Origin: an uncultured Clostridia bacterium
GTDB taxonomy: Bacteria > Bacillota > Clostridia > TANB77 > CAG-508
Direction: 5' to 3'
NCBI GenBank assembly: GCA_949280815.1
Contig: CASDJM010000007.1
Coordinates: forward strand, 1 to 55,465
DNA: 55,465 nt
A program made the translations under genes and the position numbers. The notes beneath the pieces are model-generated. The model ran no database searches. It saw only the letters and a program-made list of their open reading frames with translations, and had not been told where the DNA came from. Shown piece after piece: positions 26,791-35,791 of this stretch. The stretch's first letter is position 1, and each line of letters begins with the position of its first letter.

Positions 26791-27771
26791 GTGATTAAGG
26801 TGGACACAATTGTTTTAAAATTTGGAGGTAGCTCTGTTGCAGATGATGAAAAATTAAAATTAGTAGCTAATAAAATAATCAGTTTATATCAAAAAAATCA
26901 CAATATTGTAGTAGTTGTTTCTGCTCAAGGAAAAACCACAGATAAATTAATTTCAGAAGCAAAAGAACTATCTAAAATTACAGAAGATAGAGAAATGGAT
27001 GTACTACTTAGTAGTGGCGAGCAAATGTCAAGTGCTAAATTAAGTTTATTATTAAATAAGATGGGATATAAAGCAATTTCTTTAACTGGTTGGCAGGCAG
27101 GAATTTTTACGAATAATACCAATCAAAATGCAATTATCAAATGCATTGATACTTCAAGAATAAGAGAAGAATTAGAAAAAGGGAAAATTGTAATTGTAGC
27201 AGGCTTTCAAGGAATTAATGAAAACATGGATATTACAACATTGGGAAGAGGAGGATCTGATACAACAGCAGTTGCTATTTCAGCAGCTTTAAGTGCCAAA
27301 AATTGCTATATCTTTTCTGATGTGGATGGCGTTTACACCACTGATCCCAATCGATTACCAGAAGCAAAAAAACTACCAGCTCTTTCATATGAAGAAATGC
27401 TTGAGTTGTCTAGCGAAGGAGCAAAAGTATTGCATAATCGATGTGTTGAAATAGGAGAAAAATTCAAAGTACCTATTATTACAAAATCTACTTTTAACAA
27501 TAAACCAGGAACGATTATATCTGATATTATTGAAGAAAATACAATTAAAAGTATTGTAAAAAAGGACATTTCTAGAATTTCGATTGTAGGAAATGGTATC
27601 ATAAGAAATATTTCAAATATAAAATCAGTTCTGGATATGATACAAAAAAATAAATTAGACATGTTAGAATTTCATGTTTCAGAATCCAAAATTTCAATTA
27701 CTTTTAAAAACCAAGTATCTGATAGCATACTAAAAGAAATGCATGAAAAATTAATACCTGAATTGAACTAA
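26791..27771 (+). CDS. lysC: Aspartate kinase
   Basis: This protein of about 326 residues phosphorylates aspartate at the start of Lys/Thr/Met/diaminopimelate synthesis. Kinase motifs: VLKFGGSSVAD, TLGRGGSDTTAVAIS, FSDVDGVYTTDPN, SYEEMLELSSEGAKVLHNR. The regulatory part is one short ACT-like region (about 255-326), shorter than the usual two ACT domains, so feedback control may be reduced. Starts are GTG at 26791 or 26800; the longer upstream frame runs through a palindromic repeat. It ends at a strong terminator. Confidence 0.88.
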   Translation: MIKVDTIVLKFGGSSVADDEKLKLVANKIISLYQKNHNIVVVVSAQGKTTDKLISEAKELSKITEDREMDVLLSSGEQMSSAKLSLLLNKMGYKAISLTGWQAGIFTNNTNQNAIIKCIDTSRIREELEKGKIVIVAGFQGINENMDITTLGRGGSDTTAVAISAALSAKNCYIFSDVDGVYTTDPNRLPEAKKLPALSYEEMLELSSEGAKVLHNRCVEIGEKFKVPIITKSTFNNKPGTIISDIIEENTIKSIVKKDISRISIVGNGIIRNISNIKSVLDMIQKNKLDMLEFHVSESKISITFKNQVSDSILKEMHEKLIPELN

Positions 27772-27780
27772 AATTTGACC

Positions 27781-27840
27781 AAAAACAGTGAACCGATAAT
27801 AATATATTATTTTTATATTATTATCGGTTCGCTGTTTTTT
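27781..27840 (+). terminator. Strong terminator after lysC
   Basis: AAAAACAG-GAACCGATAATAATATA pairs with TATTATTATCGGTTC-CTGTTTTTT, a stem of more than 20 base pairs followed by T-run. Confidence 0.85.
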
Positions 27841-28004
27841 GTGTATTTTCTATTGTATATTTTGTTCTAAATGAGACAACCAGTGCATATATTAATTTAG
27901 CAAGGAAAAATTTTAAAACTTTGAAGATAATTGCTTTGGCGTTGTTGCACTTTACTTATAACTATCTTTTTTCAAAGTAATAATGTGAAATGGAGGCAGA
28001 AGAA

Positions 28005-28301
28005 ATGACCGTTGATGAAAGAAAAACAATTAGTACAGGAGTAATCCAAAATCTTATTTTAGAAAATAGAGGAAAATTAAGTATATCTGGTGTTTTGGAT
28101 GTTTTAAGTTTTGATGATCAAGTTGTAATATTGGAGACTGAATTAGGACTATTAACTGTAAAAGGAGAAAACCTTCACATCAATAAACTAAGCATTGATA
28201 CATCAGAAGTAATTGTAGAAGGAGATATTTCCTACTTAGCCTATAGTGATAAAGACACTGAAAAGACAAAAGGAAATTTCATGAGCAAAATATTTAAATA
28301 A
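28005..28301 (+). CDS. yabP: Sporulation protein YabP
   Basis: This 98-residue protein carries the YabP/YqfC fold: LENRGKLSISGVLDVLSFDDQVVILETELG and LTVKGENLHINKLS. YabP is needed for sporulation under the mother-cell sigma factor E. ATG at 28005 follows GGAGGC; an upstream in-frame ATG overlaps that site. It begins the cluster yabP-yabQ-divIC, a conserved Firmicutes order. Confidence 0.87.
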   Translation: MTVDERKTISTGVIQNLILENRGKLSISGVLDVLSFDDQVVILETELGLLTVKGENLHINKLSIDTSEVIVEGDISYLAYSDKDTEKTKGNFMSKIFK

Positions 28302-28325
28302 AGACAGATGGGGAGGAGTCCAATA

Positions 28326-28811
28326 ATGGTTACAAATCAAGCATATTTATTTTTAATATTTGCAATTAATGGGATTATAATAGGTCTCTTATTTGACTTT
28401 TTTAGAATATCACGTAAGGTGTTTAACACAAATGATGTAACAACCTATATAGAGGATATCTTATTTTGGATTTTAGCAGGAGCTATTATTTTATACTCCA
28501 TATTTGTTTTTAATAATGGAGAATTACGTCTATATATGTTTTTAGGAATTATATTAGGTGCCTTTATCTATCTATTATTTATTAGTTCTTATATTATAAA
28601 AATTAATATAAAAATAATCAATGTCTTAAAAAAAGTTTTTGGTATTGTAATTATTCCATTTAAATATATTTATAAATTATTACATAAGATTTTCTTTAAG
28701 CCTGTTACTTTTTTATTTATTAATATTAGAAAAAGTTCTACAAATTTCGCTACAAAAATGTACAAAAATCTAAAAATGCCAAAAAAGGCGAAAAATATTG
28801 TAAAAAATTGA
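28326..28811 (+). CDS. yabQ: Spore cortex biosynthesis protein YabQ
   Basis: This 161-residue protein has four hydrophobic segments and the family's opening GIIIGLLFDFFRISRK and IEDILFWIL. YabQ is a membrane protein required for spore cortex formation in B. subtilis. The ATG at 28326 follows GGGGAGGAG. It is 24 bases after yabP and clearly co-transcribed. The C-terminal 45 residues are basic and cytoplasmic. Confidence 0.87.
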   Translation: MVTNQAYLFLIFAINGIIIGLLFDFFRISRKVFNTNDVTTYIEDILFWILAGAIILYSIFVFNNGELRLYMFLGIILGAFIYLLFISSYIIKINIKIINVLKKVFGIVIIPFKYIYKLLHKIFFKPVTFLFINIRKSSTNFATKMYKNLKMPKKAKNIVKN

Positions 28812-28898
28812 AGATATAAGAAGGATTTCTTTTTAATATGTAGAATATATAAATATATATCCGAAAGGATTTAACTCGAAAATATGGAGAGATTACGG

Positions 28899-29174
28899 AT
28901 GAAAAAAAACAAAAAAATATATAAAAAATTACTAATCATGGGAATTGCCATATATGTAATTTTCACTTTAGTGAATCAACAAAAAACTTTAAATCAATAT
29001 ACACAAGAAAGTAATGAATTAACTTCTCAAATTGAAGAACAAAAAGAATATAAAGAAGAACTTGCTCAAAAAAAAGATGATGTAGCTTCTTTAGACTTTA
29101 TTGAACAAATGGCAAGAGAAAAACTAGATATGTATTATCCAAATGAGAAAATATATGTAGACAGAGGAATGTAA
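28899..29174 (+). CDS. divIC: Septum formation initiator DivIC/FtsB-like
   Basis: This 91-residue protein has a basic N-terminus, one membrane helix (about residues 11-26 of this start), and then a coiled coil ending in the family signature FIEQMAREKLDMYYPNEKIY. DivIC links division proteins FtsL and DivIB at the septum. The upstream ATG at 28884 contains the GGAG that serves the ATG at 28899. Position after yabQ is the usual one. Confidence 0.85.
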   Translation: MKKNKKIYKKLLIMGIAIYVIFTLVNQQKTLNQYTQESNELTSQIEEQKEYKEELAQKKDDVASLDFIEQMAREKLDMYYPNEKIYVDRGM

Positions 29175-29301
29175 TTTCAAAAATTATATTCCCTTTTTTT
29201 GGAAAAAGCATTTCATTTTATCGAAATCTATGTTATAATTATTATATTATTTCGTTTTTTAAATTCCCTAATAAAAAATATAGAAAAATAAGGAGGGCTT
29301 T

Positions 29302-30645
29302 ATGTTAGATATAGAATCAATGACTTTAATGGAATTAAAGGAAGTAGCCAAAGAATACAATATCAGGAACATTTCAAAATTAAAGAAGGATGAATTAATA
29401 ACTGTTTTAAAACAAATTACCAATCAAACAACAAACATAATTGAGGAAGTAGAAGAGGTTGATAAACCAGAAAGACAATACGATGCCAATGGAGAACCAA
29501 TCGTAGACTACAAATTAACAAGTGATGGCGATGAAATAGTAGAGGGAATATTAGATATTTTACCAGATGGCTATGGATTTTTAAGAGGAGAAAACTTCTT
29601 ATCAAGTGATAAAGATGTTTATATTTCAATGGTTCAAATTAGAAGATTTCGACTAGATACAGGAGACATTATAAAAGGTATCTCCAGATTTAGAGATAGC
29701 GAAAAATTCCCATCTTTAATTTTCGTTGGTGAAGTAAATGGAGAGCATCCTGAAAAGGCAATGAAAAGAAAAAGATTTGATGAATTAACACCAATCTATC
29801 CAAACGAAAGATTGAAATTAGAAACGGTATCAAATGATTATGCTACTAGAATTATCGACTTAATGTGTCCAATTGGAAAAGGGCAAAGGGGAATGATTGT
29901 GGCACAACCAAAGGTTGGTAAAACCACTTTATTAAAAAAAGTTGCAAACAGTATTAGTAAAAATAATCCAGAAGCTGAATTGATTGTTTTATTAATTGAC
30001 GAAAGACCAGAAGAAGTAACAGATATGAAACGTTCAATCAAAGGACAAGTAATCCATTCAACCTTTGACGAACTACCAGAACATCATGTCAAAGTAGCTG
30101 AAATGGTTTTAGAACGTGCCAAAAGACTTGTAGAACAAGGAAAAGATGTTATCATCTTATTAGATAGTATCACTAGACTTACTAGAGCTTATAACTTGGT
30201 GATTCCTTCTTCAGGAAGAACCTTATCTGGTGGTATCGACCCAGCAGCATTACATAAGCCAAAGAAATTCTTCGGTGCCGCAAGAAATATTGAATATGGT
30301 GGAAGCTTAACAATTTTAGCTACTGCCTTAATTGATACAGGAAGTAGAATGGATGATGTTATTTTCGAGGAATTCAAAGGAACAGGAAATATGGAAGTTC
30401 ACCTAGATAGAAAATTGTCCGAAAGAAGAATCTTCCCAGCTATTGATATTAATAAGTCTGGTACAAGAAAAGAGGATTTATTATTGACACCAAAGGAAAA
30501 AGATACTGTTTTTGCTTTGCGTAAGGCTATGAATAGTATGCCTGTTGCAGATGTTACAGAACAAGTTATTAGTCACATGACTGAATCAAAAGATAATAAT
30601 GAGTTTATAGATCAAATGGAGAGTTATTTGAAAAGATTTAAATAA
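29302..30645 (+). CDS. rho: Transcription termination factor Rho
   Basis: This 447-residue ATP-dependent RNA helicase ends transcripts. In order: N-terminal Rho_N helix-extended-loop domain ([15 protein letters not shown]), cold-shock RNA-binding domain ([21 protein letters not shown]), Walker [14 protein letters not shown], Walker [13 protein letters not shown]-loop/R-loop [20 protein letters not shown]. Length is normal, without the large insertion seen in some high-GC species. RBS AAGGAGGG. Terminator follows at 30672. Confidence 0.95.
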   Translation: MLDIESMTLMELKEVAKEYNIRNISKLKKDELITVLKQITNQTTNIIEEVEEVDKPERQYDANGEPIVDYKLTSDGDEIVEGILDILPDGYGFLRGENFLSSDKDVYISMVQIRRFRLDTGDIIKGISRFRDSEKFPSLIFVGEVNGEHPEKAMKRKRFDELTPIYPNERLKLETVSNDYATRIIDLMCPIGKGQRGMIVAQPKVGKTTLLKKVANSISKNNPEAELIVLLIDERPEEVTDMKRSIKGQVIHSTFDELPEHHVKVAEMVLERAKRLVEQGKDVIILLDSITRLTRAYNLVIPSSGRTLSGGIDPAALHKPKKFFGAARNIEYGGSLTILATALIDTGSRMDDVIFEEFKGTGNMEVHLDRKLSERRIFPAIDINKSGTRKEDLLLTPKEKDTVFALRKAMNSMPVADVTEQVISHMTESKDNNEFIDQMESYLKRFK

Positions 30646-30671
30646 AAATTGATTGAATTTTGTCGAAATTA

Positions 30672-30712
30672 TAAAAAAATACTATTGCGTTTTAAAGTAA
30701 TAGTATTTTTTC
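30672..30712 (+). terminator. Terminator after rho
   Basis: AAAAAATACTATTGC pairs with GTAATAGTATTTTTT. Confidence 0.8.
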
Positions 30713-30922
30713 ATTTGTTTATATTAATTAGCCCAGTATTGTTCTAGGCGAAATGGGGAGAGCATGTAAAGAAAAAGCATAAAATTATAAATAAACAACA
30801 TTGCACAAAATCAAAGTTTTGTGCAAATAGGAATAGGAGTAAAAATAGAACCATATGAATATAGTCCTATTTCTGAAATCTTGCTATTCCTTTAATAAAG
30901 CCTATTTTAGCTTGTTTATCCA

Positions 30923-31339
30923 ATAACAAACTATACTACTTTTTAATAAAATAGCCTTAAAATCGATTCTGGAGCTTCATTATTTTAGTTCATTCCTGGT
31001 TGGATTTTTTTTCATTATTGTAACCTCATAATTTTAAAAAAATTTTATATAACTTTAGATTATTTTATCAAAATTTCCTAAATCCTTATATTTAAGTATT
31101 TTGCTTGATTTTATAGACAACAAACTATATGCTTAATTTTTAAAAACGGCTTAAAATCGATTCTCGTGCGTCGTTTTTTTAGACTTTTTTCAGCACTTTT
31201 AATAGATGCCTAAAAATCAGCATTTTTACTAAAATTATATTATAAAGATTAGATTTCATAAAATACACATCAAATTTAAAACATATAACTTGTTAAATAA
31301 ATTATTAAAATGTCTTAAAATCGATTTTGATGCTTCGTA
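30923..31339. repeat. Three spaced copies of a 57-bp repeat in a non-coding kilobase
   Basis: Copies at about 30923-30980, 31117-31173 and 31281-31339 share AACAAACTATA..., an A/T stretch, and CTTAAAATCGATTYT with a following G-TGCKTCGT-like end. Spacing is about 165-195 bases; the intervening sequences are unrelated. The region 30713-31669 has no supported gene; a hairpin GCACAAAATC/GTTTTGTGC lies near 30805. Confidence 0.6.
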
Positions 31340-31669
31340 ATATGAAATTATATTATGAATTAGTAATCTAAATTTATATAATGATTATACAAAAATTTTA
31401 TAAAGTATGTATAAAATTATAATGCAAATTTTTATTTACAAACAATATTAACAAATGTTCGTTTTTTAAAATTACATATATAAAATTAACTTTACACAAA
31501 ATTTTTAGTTCAAATCTAATTATAAAAATTTTTATAATTTAAAATTTGAAATTTTATTTTTTGTTTATATGATTTTTTTATTTTTATAGTTTTCTTTAAA
31601 TCTAATTTTTACTTAAAAAATTTATTTTAAAATTGCTATTTTCCCTAAAATAGCCTATTCCCCTATTCC

Positions 31670-32263
31670 CTACTCATTATTACTCTTTAGCTTTAATAGA
31701 TAAGTAATATCTTTTTTCACTTTTTCAGTAAATATTTCGGTTATTTTTTGATAATTTTTACTTTCAATATTATCTGGCATAAAATTCATTGGAACAATTC
31801 CATATTTATTGATTATTGCAACAAACCATTGCCAATATCCACCTTCAGATACACAATACTGCATTACTTTTTCTTTATGTATATAATCCAAATCCACATT
31901 TTCTAACTCTATAATATTTTCGTAAGTATTATTAGATTTTTCTAATTTATCGAAAAAAGAAATGTGGGTATTTGATATTTCTAAATTCATTATGTCTATA
32001 TTTAGATTTTTTGCAATATTATGTTTTATTACATTAATTCCTGCATATATCCAACATTTATAACTATTTTCTTGATCGTATCTCTTACTTTCTGGTAGTT
32101 CTATATTAAAAATAGGTTGATTTTCTATTATAATTTGTCTATCTATACAAGTATTTTCTAAACCATTTCTAGTAATTGAATTTTCTATTATTTTATGTTT
32201 CCTGTCTTTATTATATTGTTCACTAAATCTTGCTATATCTTCTAAACTAATCTGTTGATTCAT
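31670..32263 (-). pseudogene. Truncated PepC-like (C1B) peptidase
   Basis: This 197-residue frame matches the first 195 residues of the peptidase at 6008 throughout (for example SKRYDQENSYKCWIYAGIN, EGGYWQWFVAIINKYGIVP). It then stops, lacking the catalytic His and third active-site residue. It keeps a plausible ribosome binding site (GAAAGG) and is the last gene of a minus-strand run with two SDRs and an S51 peptidase. It may be a decayed copy or a retained N-terminal domain. Confidence 0.7.
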
Positions 32264-32293
32264 ATTTTTCTAAACCTTTCTTTCTTAATTTTT

Positions 32294-32890
32294 CTATTTT
32301 GTTTCAACTACTTTATAGTTATTCATATTATCTACTATAATAGCTTGTTCATTAGATAATTTTATAAATTTATAATTGTTATAACTGCTTTCAATTTCAT
32401 CAGCTAATTTAGTATATTTTTCTTTACTATTATAATGAGGTAAAATATAAAAATCTACTAAATTCATTGCATTGCAATTATTTAATAGTGGTGCTTGTGA
32501 TATGTTATCTAATTTTTTAGCATAGTCAATAGATGGACAAGCAATACATGAGCCAGCACTCGAACCTATATAAATTTTATTATTAGCAAATTCTATTAAC
32601 TCTTGTAAAACATCTTTTATTTTCAACTGTTGTAATAAATAGAAACAATTTCCACCAGCAACAAATATTACATCTACACTATTAAACTTTTCTATAATCT
32701 CCTCTTTACTTTCCTTTGAAATATCAATATCTATTACATTAAATTTCATTTTTATAAGATCTTCCCTATCTTTTTCCATGTACCATCTATCAACATCTAA
32801 TTCTGAAGCAGTAGGGATAAATCCGATTTTAGAATTTTCAACAATATATTCTTTTATAATTTCTTTGTTACTTGATAACAATATTTTCAT
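32294..32890 (-). CDS. Peptidase S51 family (PepE-like) protein
   Basis: This 198-residue protein has the S51 nucleophile elbow GSSAGSC (catalytic Ser), the upstream VIFVAGGNCFYLLQQL, and FYILPHYNSKE with the candidate His. Relatives are Asp-specific dipeptidases or cyanophycinase-like enzymes; clostridial members of this size are often annotated as YgaJ-like. It is the third gene of a minus-strand operon, 18 bases downstream of an SDR gene. Confidence 0.8.
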   Translation of the reverse strand: MKILLSSNKEIIKEYIVENSKIGFIPTASELDVDRWYMEKDREDLIKMKFNVIDIDISKESKEEIIEKFNSVDVIFVAGGNCFYLLQQLKIKDVLQELIEFANNKIYIGSSAGSCIACPSIDYAKKLDNISQAPLLNNCNAMNLVDFYILPHYNSKEKYTKLADEIESSYNNYKFIKLSNEQAIIVDNMNNYKVVETK

Positions 32891-32907
32891 AGTTTCTCCA
32901 ATCTATA

Positions 32908-33663
32908 TTATACTAATAATATCCCACCATTAACATTTACATTTTCTCCATTTATATAATCAGCTTTATCACTTAATAAAAATAAAACTACATTAGCTGT
33001 ATCTTCAACAGTTCCAATTCTTTTACTTGGATTTCTTTCTGCTGTTGCTTTGATTTCTTCTTCTGAATAACTTTGTATTCCTAATGGTGTTAAAGTTAAT
33101 GAAGGACTTACGGTATTTACTTTTATATTATATTTTGATAATTCTAATGCACAACATTTGGTTAGCATTATTGTTGCAGCTTCACAAGTGCAATATGCAA
33201 TAGAATCTTCCATAGGTTTAGTTCCTAGTCTTGAAGCAATGTTTATAACTCTAGGTCTATCAGATTTCTTCATTAATGGAATTGCATTTTTTATACATTG
33301 CCATCTTGCAACAACATTTACATCTAATTCATGTCTATATTCTTCAATAGTTAAATCTTCTATTGATAATACTTTATCATAAGCTGCACAATTCACTAAT
33401 CCATCCAATTTGCTAAATCTTTCTTTAATTTCATTGAACATATTATCTACTTCATTTGCTTTTGATAAATCACATTTAATTAATAAAATATTATCTCTAA
33501 AATTTGATAATTCTTCCATAGTTTCTTCTGCTAATTTATCATTATGTCCATAGTTTATAATTACTTTTGCACCATTTTCTAATAATTGTTTTGCAATTTG
33601 TCTACCTATTCCAGATGTTGAACCTGTTACTAAAATTATTTTATCTTTGAAATCAATATTCAT
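32908..33663 (-). CDS. Short-chain dehydrogenase/reductase with changed active-site Lys
   Basis: This 251-residue FabG-like SDR has NAD(P) motif TGSTSGIGRQ, the NCAA motif (usually NNAG), Ser in INIASRLG, and catalytic Tyr in AYCTCEAA. The YxxxK signature reads YCTCE, so the catalytic Lys is Glu. The C-terminal GENVNVNGG is typical. The enzyme may be inactive or have altered chemistry. It is co-transcribed with the SDR at 33694. Confidence 0.82.
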   Translation of the reverse strand: MNIDFKDKIILVTGSTSGIGRQIAKQLLENGAKVIINYGHNDKLAEETMEELSNFRDNILLIKCDLSKANEVDNMFNEIKERFSKLDGLVNCAAYDKVLSIEDLTIEEYRHELDVNVVARWQCIKNAIPLMKKSDRPRVINIASRLGTKPMEDSIAYCTCEAATIMLTKCCALELSKYNIKVNTVSPSLTLTPLGIQSYSEEEIKATAERNPSKRIGTVEDTANVVLFLLSDKADYINGENVNVNGGILLV

Positions 33664-33693
33664 ATAAAAAGTTCCTCCTATTTTACATTTGTT

Positions 33694-34380
33694 CTAATTT
33701 CTCTCTATTATAATATCTGCTACAGTTAAATTATTAGTGCTTAAAATATTCTCTATTATTGTATTTGCAACTTCTGTAGGATTCATAAATGTATGTTGCT
33801 TTTCTTTTGATACATAATCCCTACTATCTTTATAAAAGTTTGTATTAATTCCTCCTGGATATACTCCAATTACTTTTACACTTGTTCCTTTATATGCAAC
33901 TTTTAAACTTTCTGTATATCCTCTTTCTCCCCATTTAGTAGCACAATACACACTTTCTTGTTTATTTCCTCTTAATGCAGCTGATGACATTATATTTACT
34001 ATTTTCACATCTTTTTCTTCTTTTGCTTTTAATACTTGTGTAGATGCAATAATCATACCTTGTAATCCTTTAAAGCATTTTTCTATATCTTCTTTTATAT
34101 ATTCAGTTGGTATTTTAAAAGATGGTTCTCCTGCATTATTTATAAGAACTTTTATATTTCCCATATTTTTTATTTCATTTATTGTATTAGTTATAAATTC
34201 TTCATCAGAAATATCTCCAATAAAGCCTTTATAGTTGTCTGTATATATACTATTTAATTCATTCATTTTTGTAACATCTCTATCTATATTACAAACAAAC
34301 AATCCTTTTTCTATTGATTTTTTAACTAATGCTAATCCTAAACCATTAGCTCCACCAGTTATAATAATTATATCATTCAT
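33694..34380 (-). CDS. Short-chain dehydrogenase/reductase
   Basis: This 228-residue SDR has intact motifs: ITGGANGLGLAL, NNAGEP, Ser in IMSSAALRG and YCATKWGERG (Tyr and Lys present). It is the first gene of the minus-strand operon SDR-SDR-S51-PepC remnant, with GGAGGAAA upstream of the ATG. It is divergent from, and directly adjacent to, an IS110 remnant. The substrate is unknown. Confidence 0.85.
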   Translation of the reverse strand: MNDIIIITGGANGLGLALVKKSIEKGLFVCNIDRDVTKMNELNSIYTDNYKGFIGDISDEEFITNTINEIKNMGNIKVLINNAGEPSFKIPTEYIKEDIEKCFKGLQGMIIASTQVLKAKEEKDVKIVNIMSSAALRGNKQESVYCATKWGERGYTESLKVAYKGTSVKVIGVYPGGINTNFYKDSRDYVSKEKQHTFMNPTEVANTIIENILSTNNLTVADIIIERN

Positions 34381-34408
34381 TTGAGTTTTCCTCCTTTATT
34401 ACACTATA

Positions 34409-35380
34409 ATGAACTTGTACAATATCTTCTTTTTCCTTAACTACTTTTTTGGGATTATTAACCCAATTCAAACTTCCAACTTACGTAAATCTAACATTAG
34501 AAAAACTAAGAACGATAAGGTTGATACTTTTATAATTATAAAGTCTTTAACTTTGAATAATTATAATCTTGTTACTACAAGAGACATCAACAATATAAAA
34601 CTCAAAGGCTTAAGCCGTTCTCGACACAATCTAATTGTGATGAGAAGTCGTTCTAAAATTCAATTAGCATCTTTTATAGATCAATTATTCCCTGAATTAA
34701 ATCAATTCTTTAAAGGAAATCTTCATCTAAATGTATCTTATCAATTATTGAAAGAATATTCAAGTCCTAAAGATATTTCTTCTTTACATTTAACTAGACT
34801 TTCTAATATTCTTCACGATAATTCACATGGTAGATATAAAAAGACAGATGCTATTCGTTTACGTGAATTGGCTAAAAACTCTGTTGGTATTGATAATCCA
34901 ACTCTTTCATTACAAATTAAGCAAGCTATTCTTCAAATTGAACTTTATACAGAACAAATTGAAGAAGTAGAAAAATTATCTAAACAAATTCTTGATGAGA
35001 TGAAATCTAAACTTTTAACTATTCCAGGTATGTCTTACAACCAAGCAACTGTAATTCATGGATTTATTGGTGATATTAACCGTTTTAACAAATCTTGCCA
35101 ATTACTTGCATATAGTGGTTTGGATCCATCTATATATCAATCTGGTAATTTTAAAGCGCATTCTACAAGAATGTCCAAACGTGGTAATTCATTACTCAGA
35201 TATAATCTTGTTTATGCTGCACATAATTTAGTCTTACATAATAAAACTTTTAAAGAATACTATGATTCAAAACGTTCTCAAGGCAAAACTCATTATTGTG
35301 CTCTTGGACATTGTGCTCATAAACTTGTTAGAATAATTTTCAAAATCTTAAAAAGCAATGTTGATTTTGATTTAGATTAA
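34409..35380 (+). pseudogene. IS110-family transposase, 5'-truncated
   Basis: From about 34457 the frame matches IS110/IS1111 transposases: INPIQTSNLRKSNIRKTKNDKVDT, then the C-terminal Transposase_20 region, LLTIPGMSYNQATVIHGFIGD, LLAYSGLDPS and HSTRMSKRGNSLLRYNLVYAA. The first 60-70 residues, with the first acidic residues of the DEDD site, are missing, replaced by unrelated hydrophobic codons without a ribosome binding site. It is therefore inactive. Sequence to about 35515 is probably the element's 3' flank. Confidence 0.85.
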
Positions 35381-35560
35381 TTAAATATTTAATTTTCAAT
35401 GTGTTCCACCGTTTTTTTAAGTTTGACTAAAAACGGTTATTAAAGTTGACCATTTTCTTTTGCTAAAAATTTTTCAATTTTTTCGAAAATCTATTGACTT
35501 TTCATAGTTGGTCTCCTTGTACATTTAATGCAAAAATGTTATAAAAAGAAGGTGAAAATG

Positions 35561-35689
35561 ATGAAACTTAAAGTTGGATATACTTTAGAGCAATTGCTTG
35601 AAGTTTATAACAAAAAAGCAAACATACCAAAACCATTGACAAATGAAAACGTAGGAATTTATGGTCTTAGCTTTAAATTGCTTTTCTGA
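35561..35689 (+). CDS. Small protein of 42 residues, unknown
   Basis: ATG at 35558/35561 follows GAAGGTG. The product begins MKLKVGYTLEQLLEVYNKK and includes LTNENV, a string also found in the small frame at 38015. No family is recognised. The rest of 35381-35791 holds the IS110 3' flank and a terminator. Confidence 0.35.
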   Translation: MKLKVGYTLEQLLEVYNKKANIPKPLTNENVGIYGLSFKLLF

Positions 35690-35739
35690 TATATATTTCT
35701 TAAAAATCTTTATGTATCAAAGTACAGCTTGAATATAAA

Positions 35740-35774
35740 ATTAAATTCCTGCGATAGTTTAACAGGAATTTAAT
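35740..35774 (-). terminator. Terminator of the membrane-anchored protein gene
   Basis: ATTAAATTCCTG pairs with CAGGAATTTAAT, with T-rich sequence on the minus-strand exit side. Confidence 0.75.
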
Positions 35775-35791
35775 TCTCTACTTAAATTTTT

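Noticed and set aside
30923..31339. CRISPR array
   Set aside because: Spacing is 165-195 bases, the copies are imperfect, and there are no cas genes.
34409..35380. Active IS110 transposase
   Set aside because: The N-terminal catalytic part is missing.
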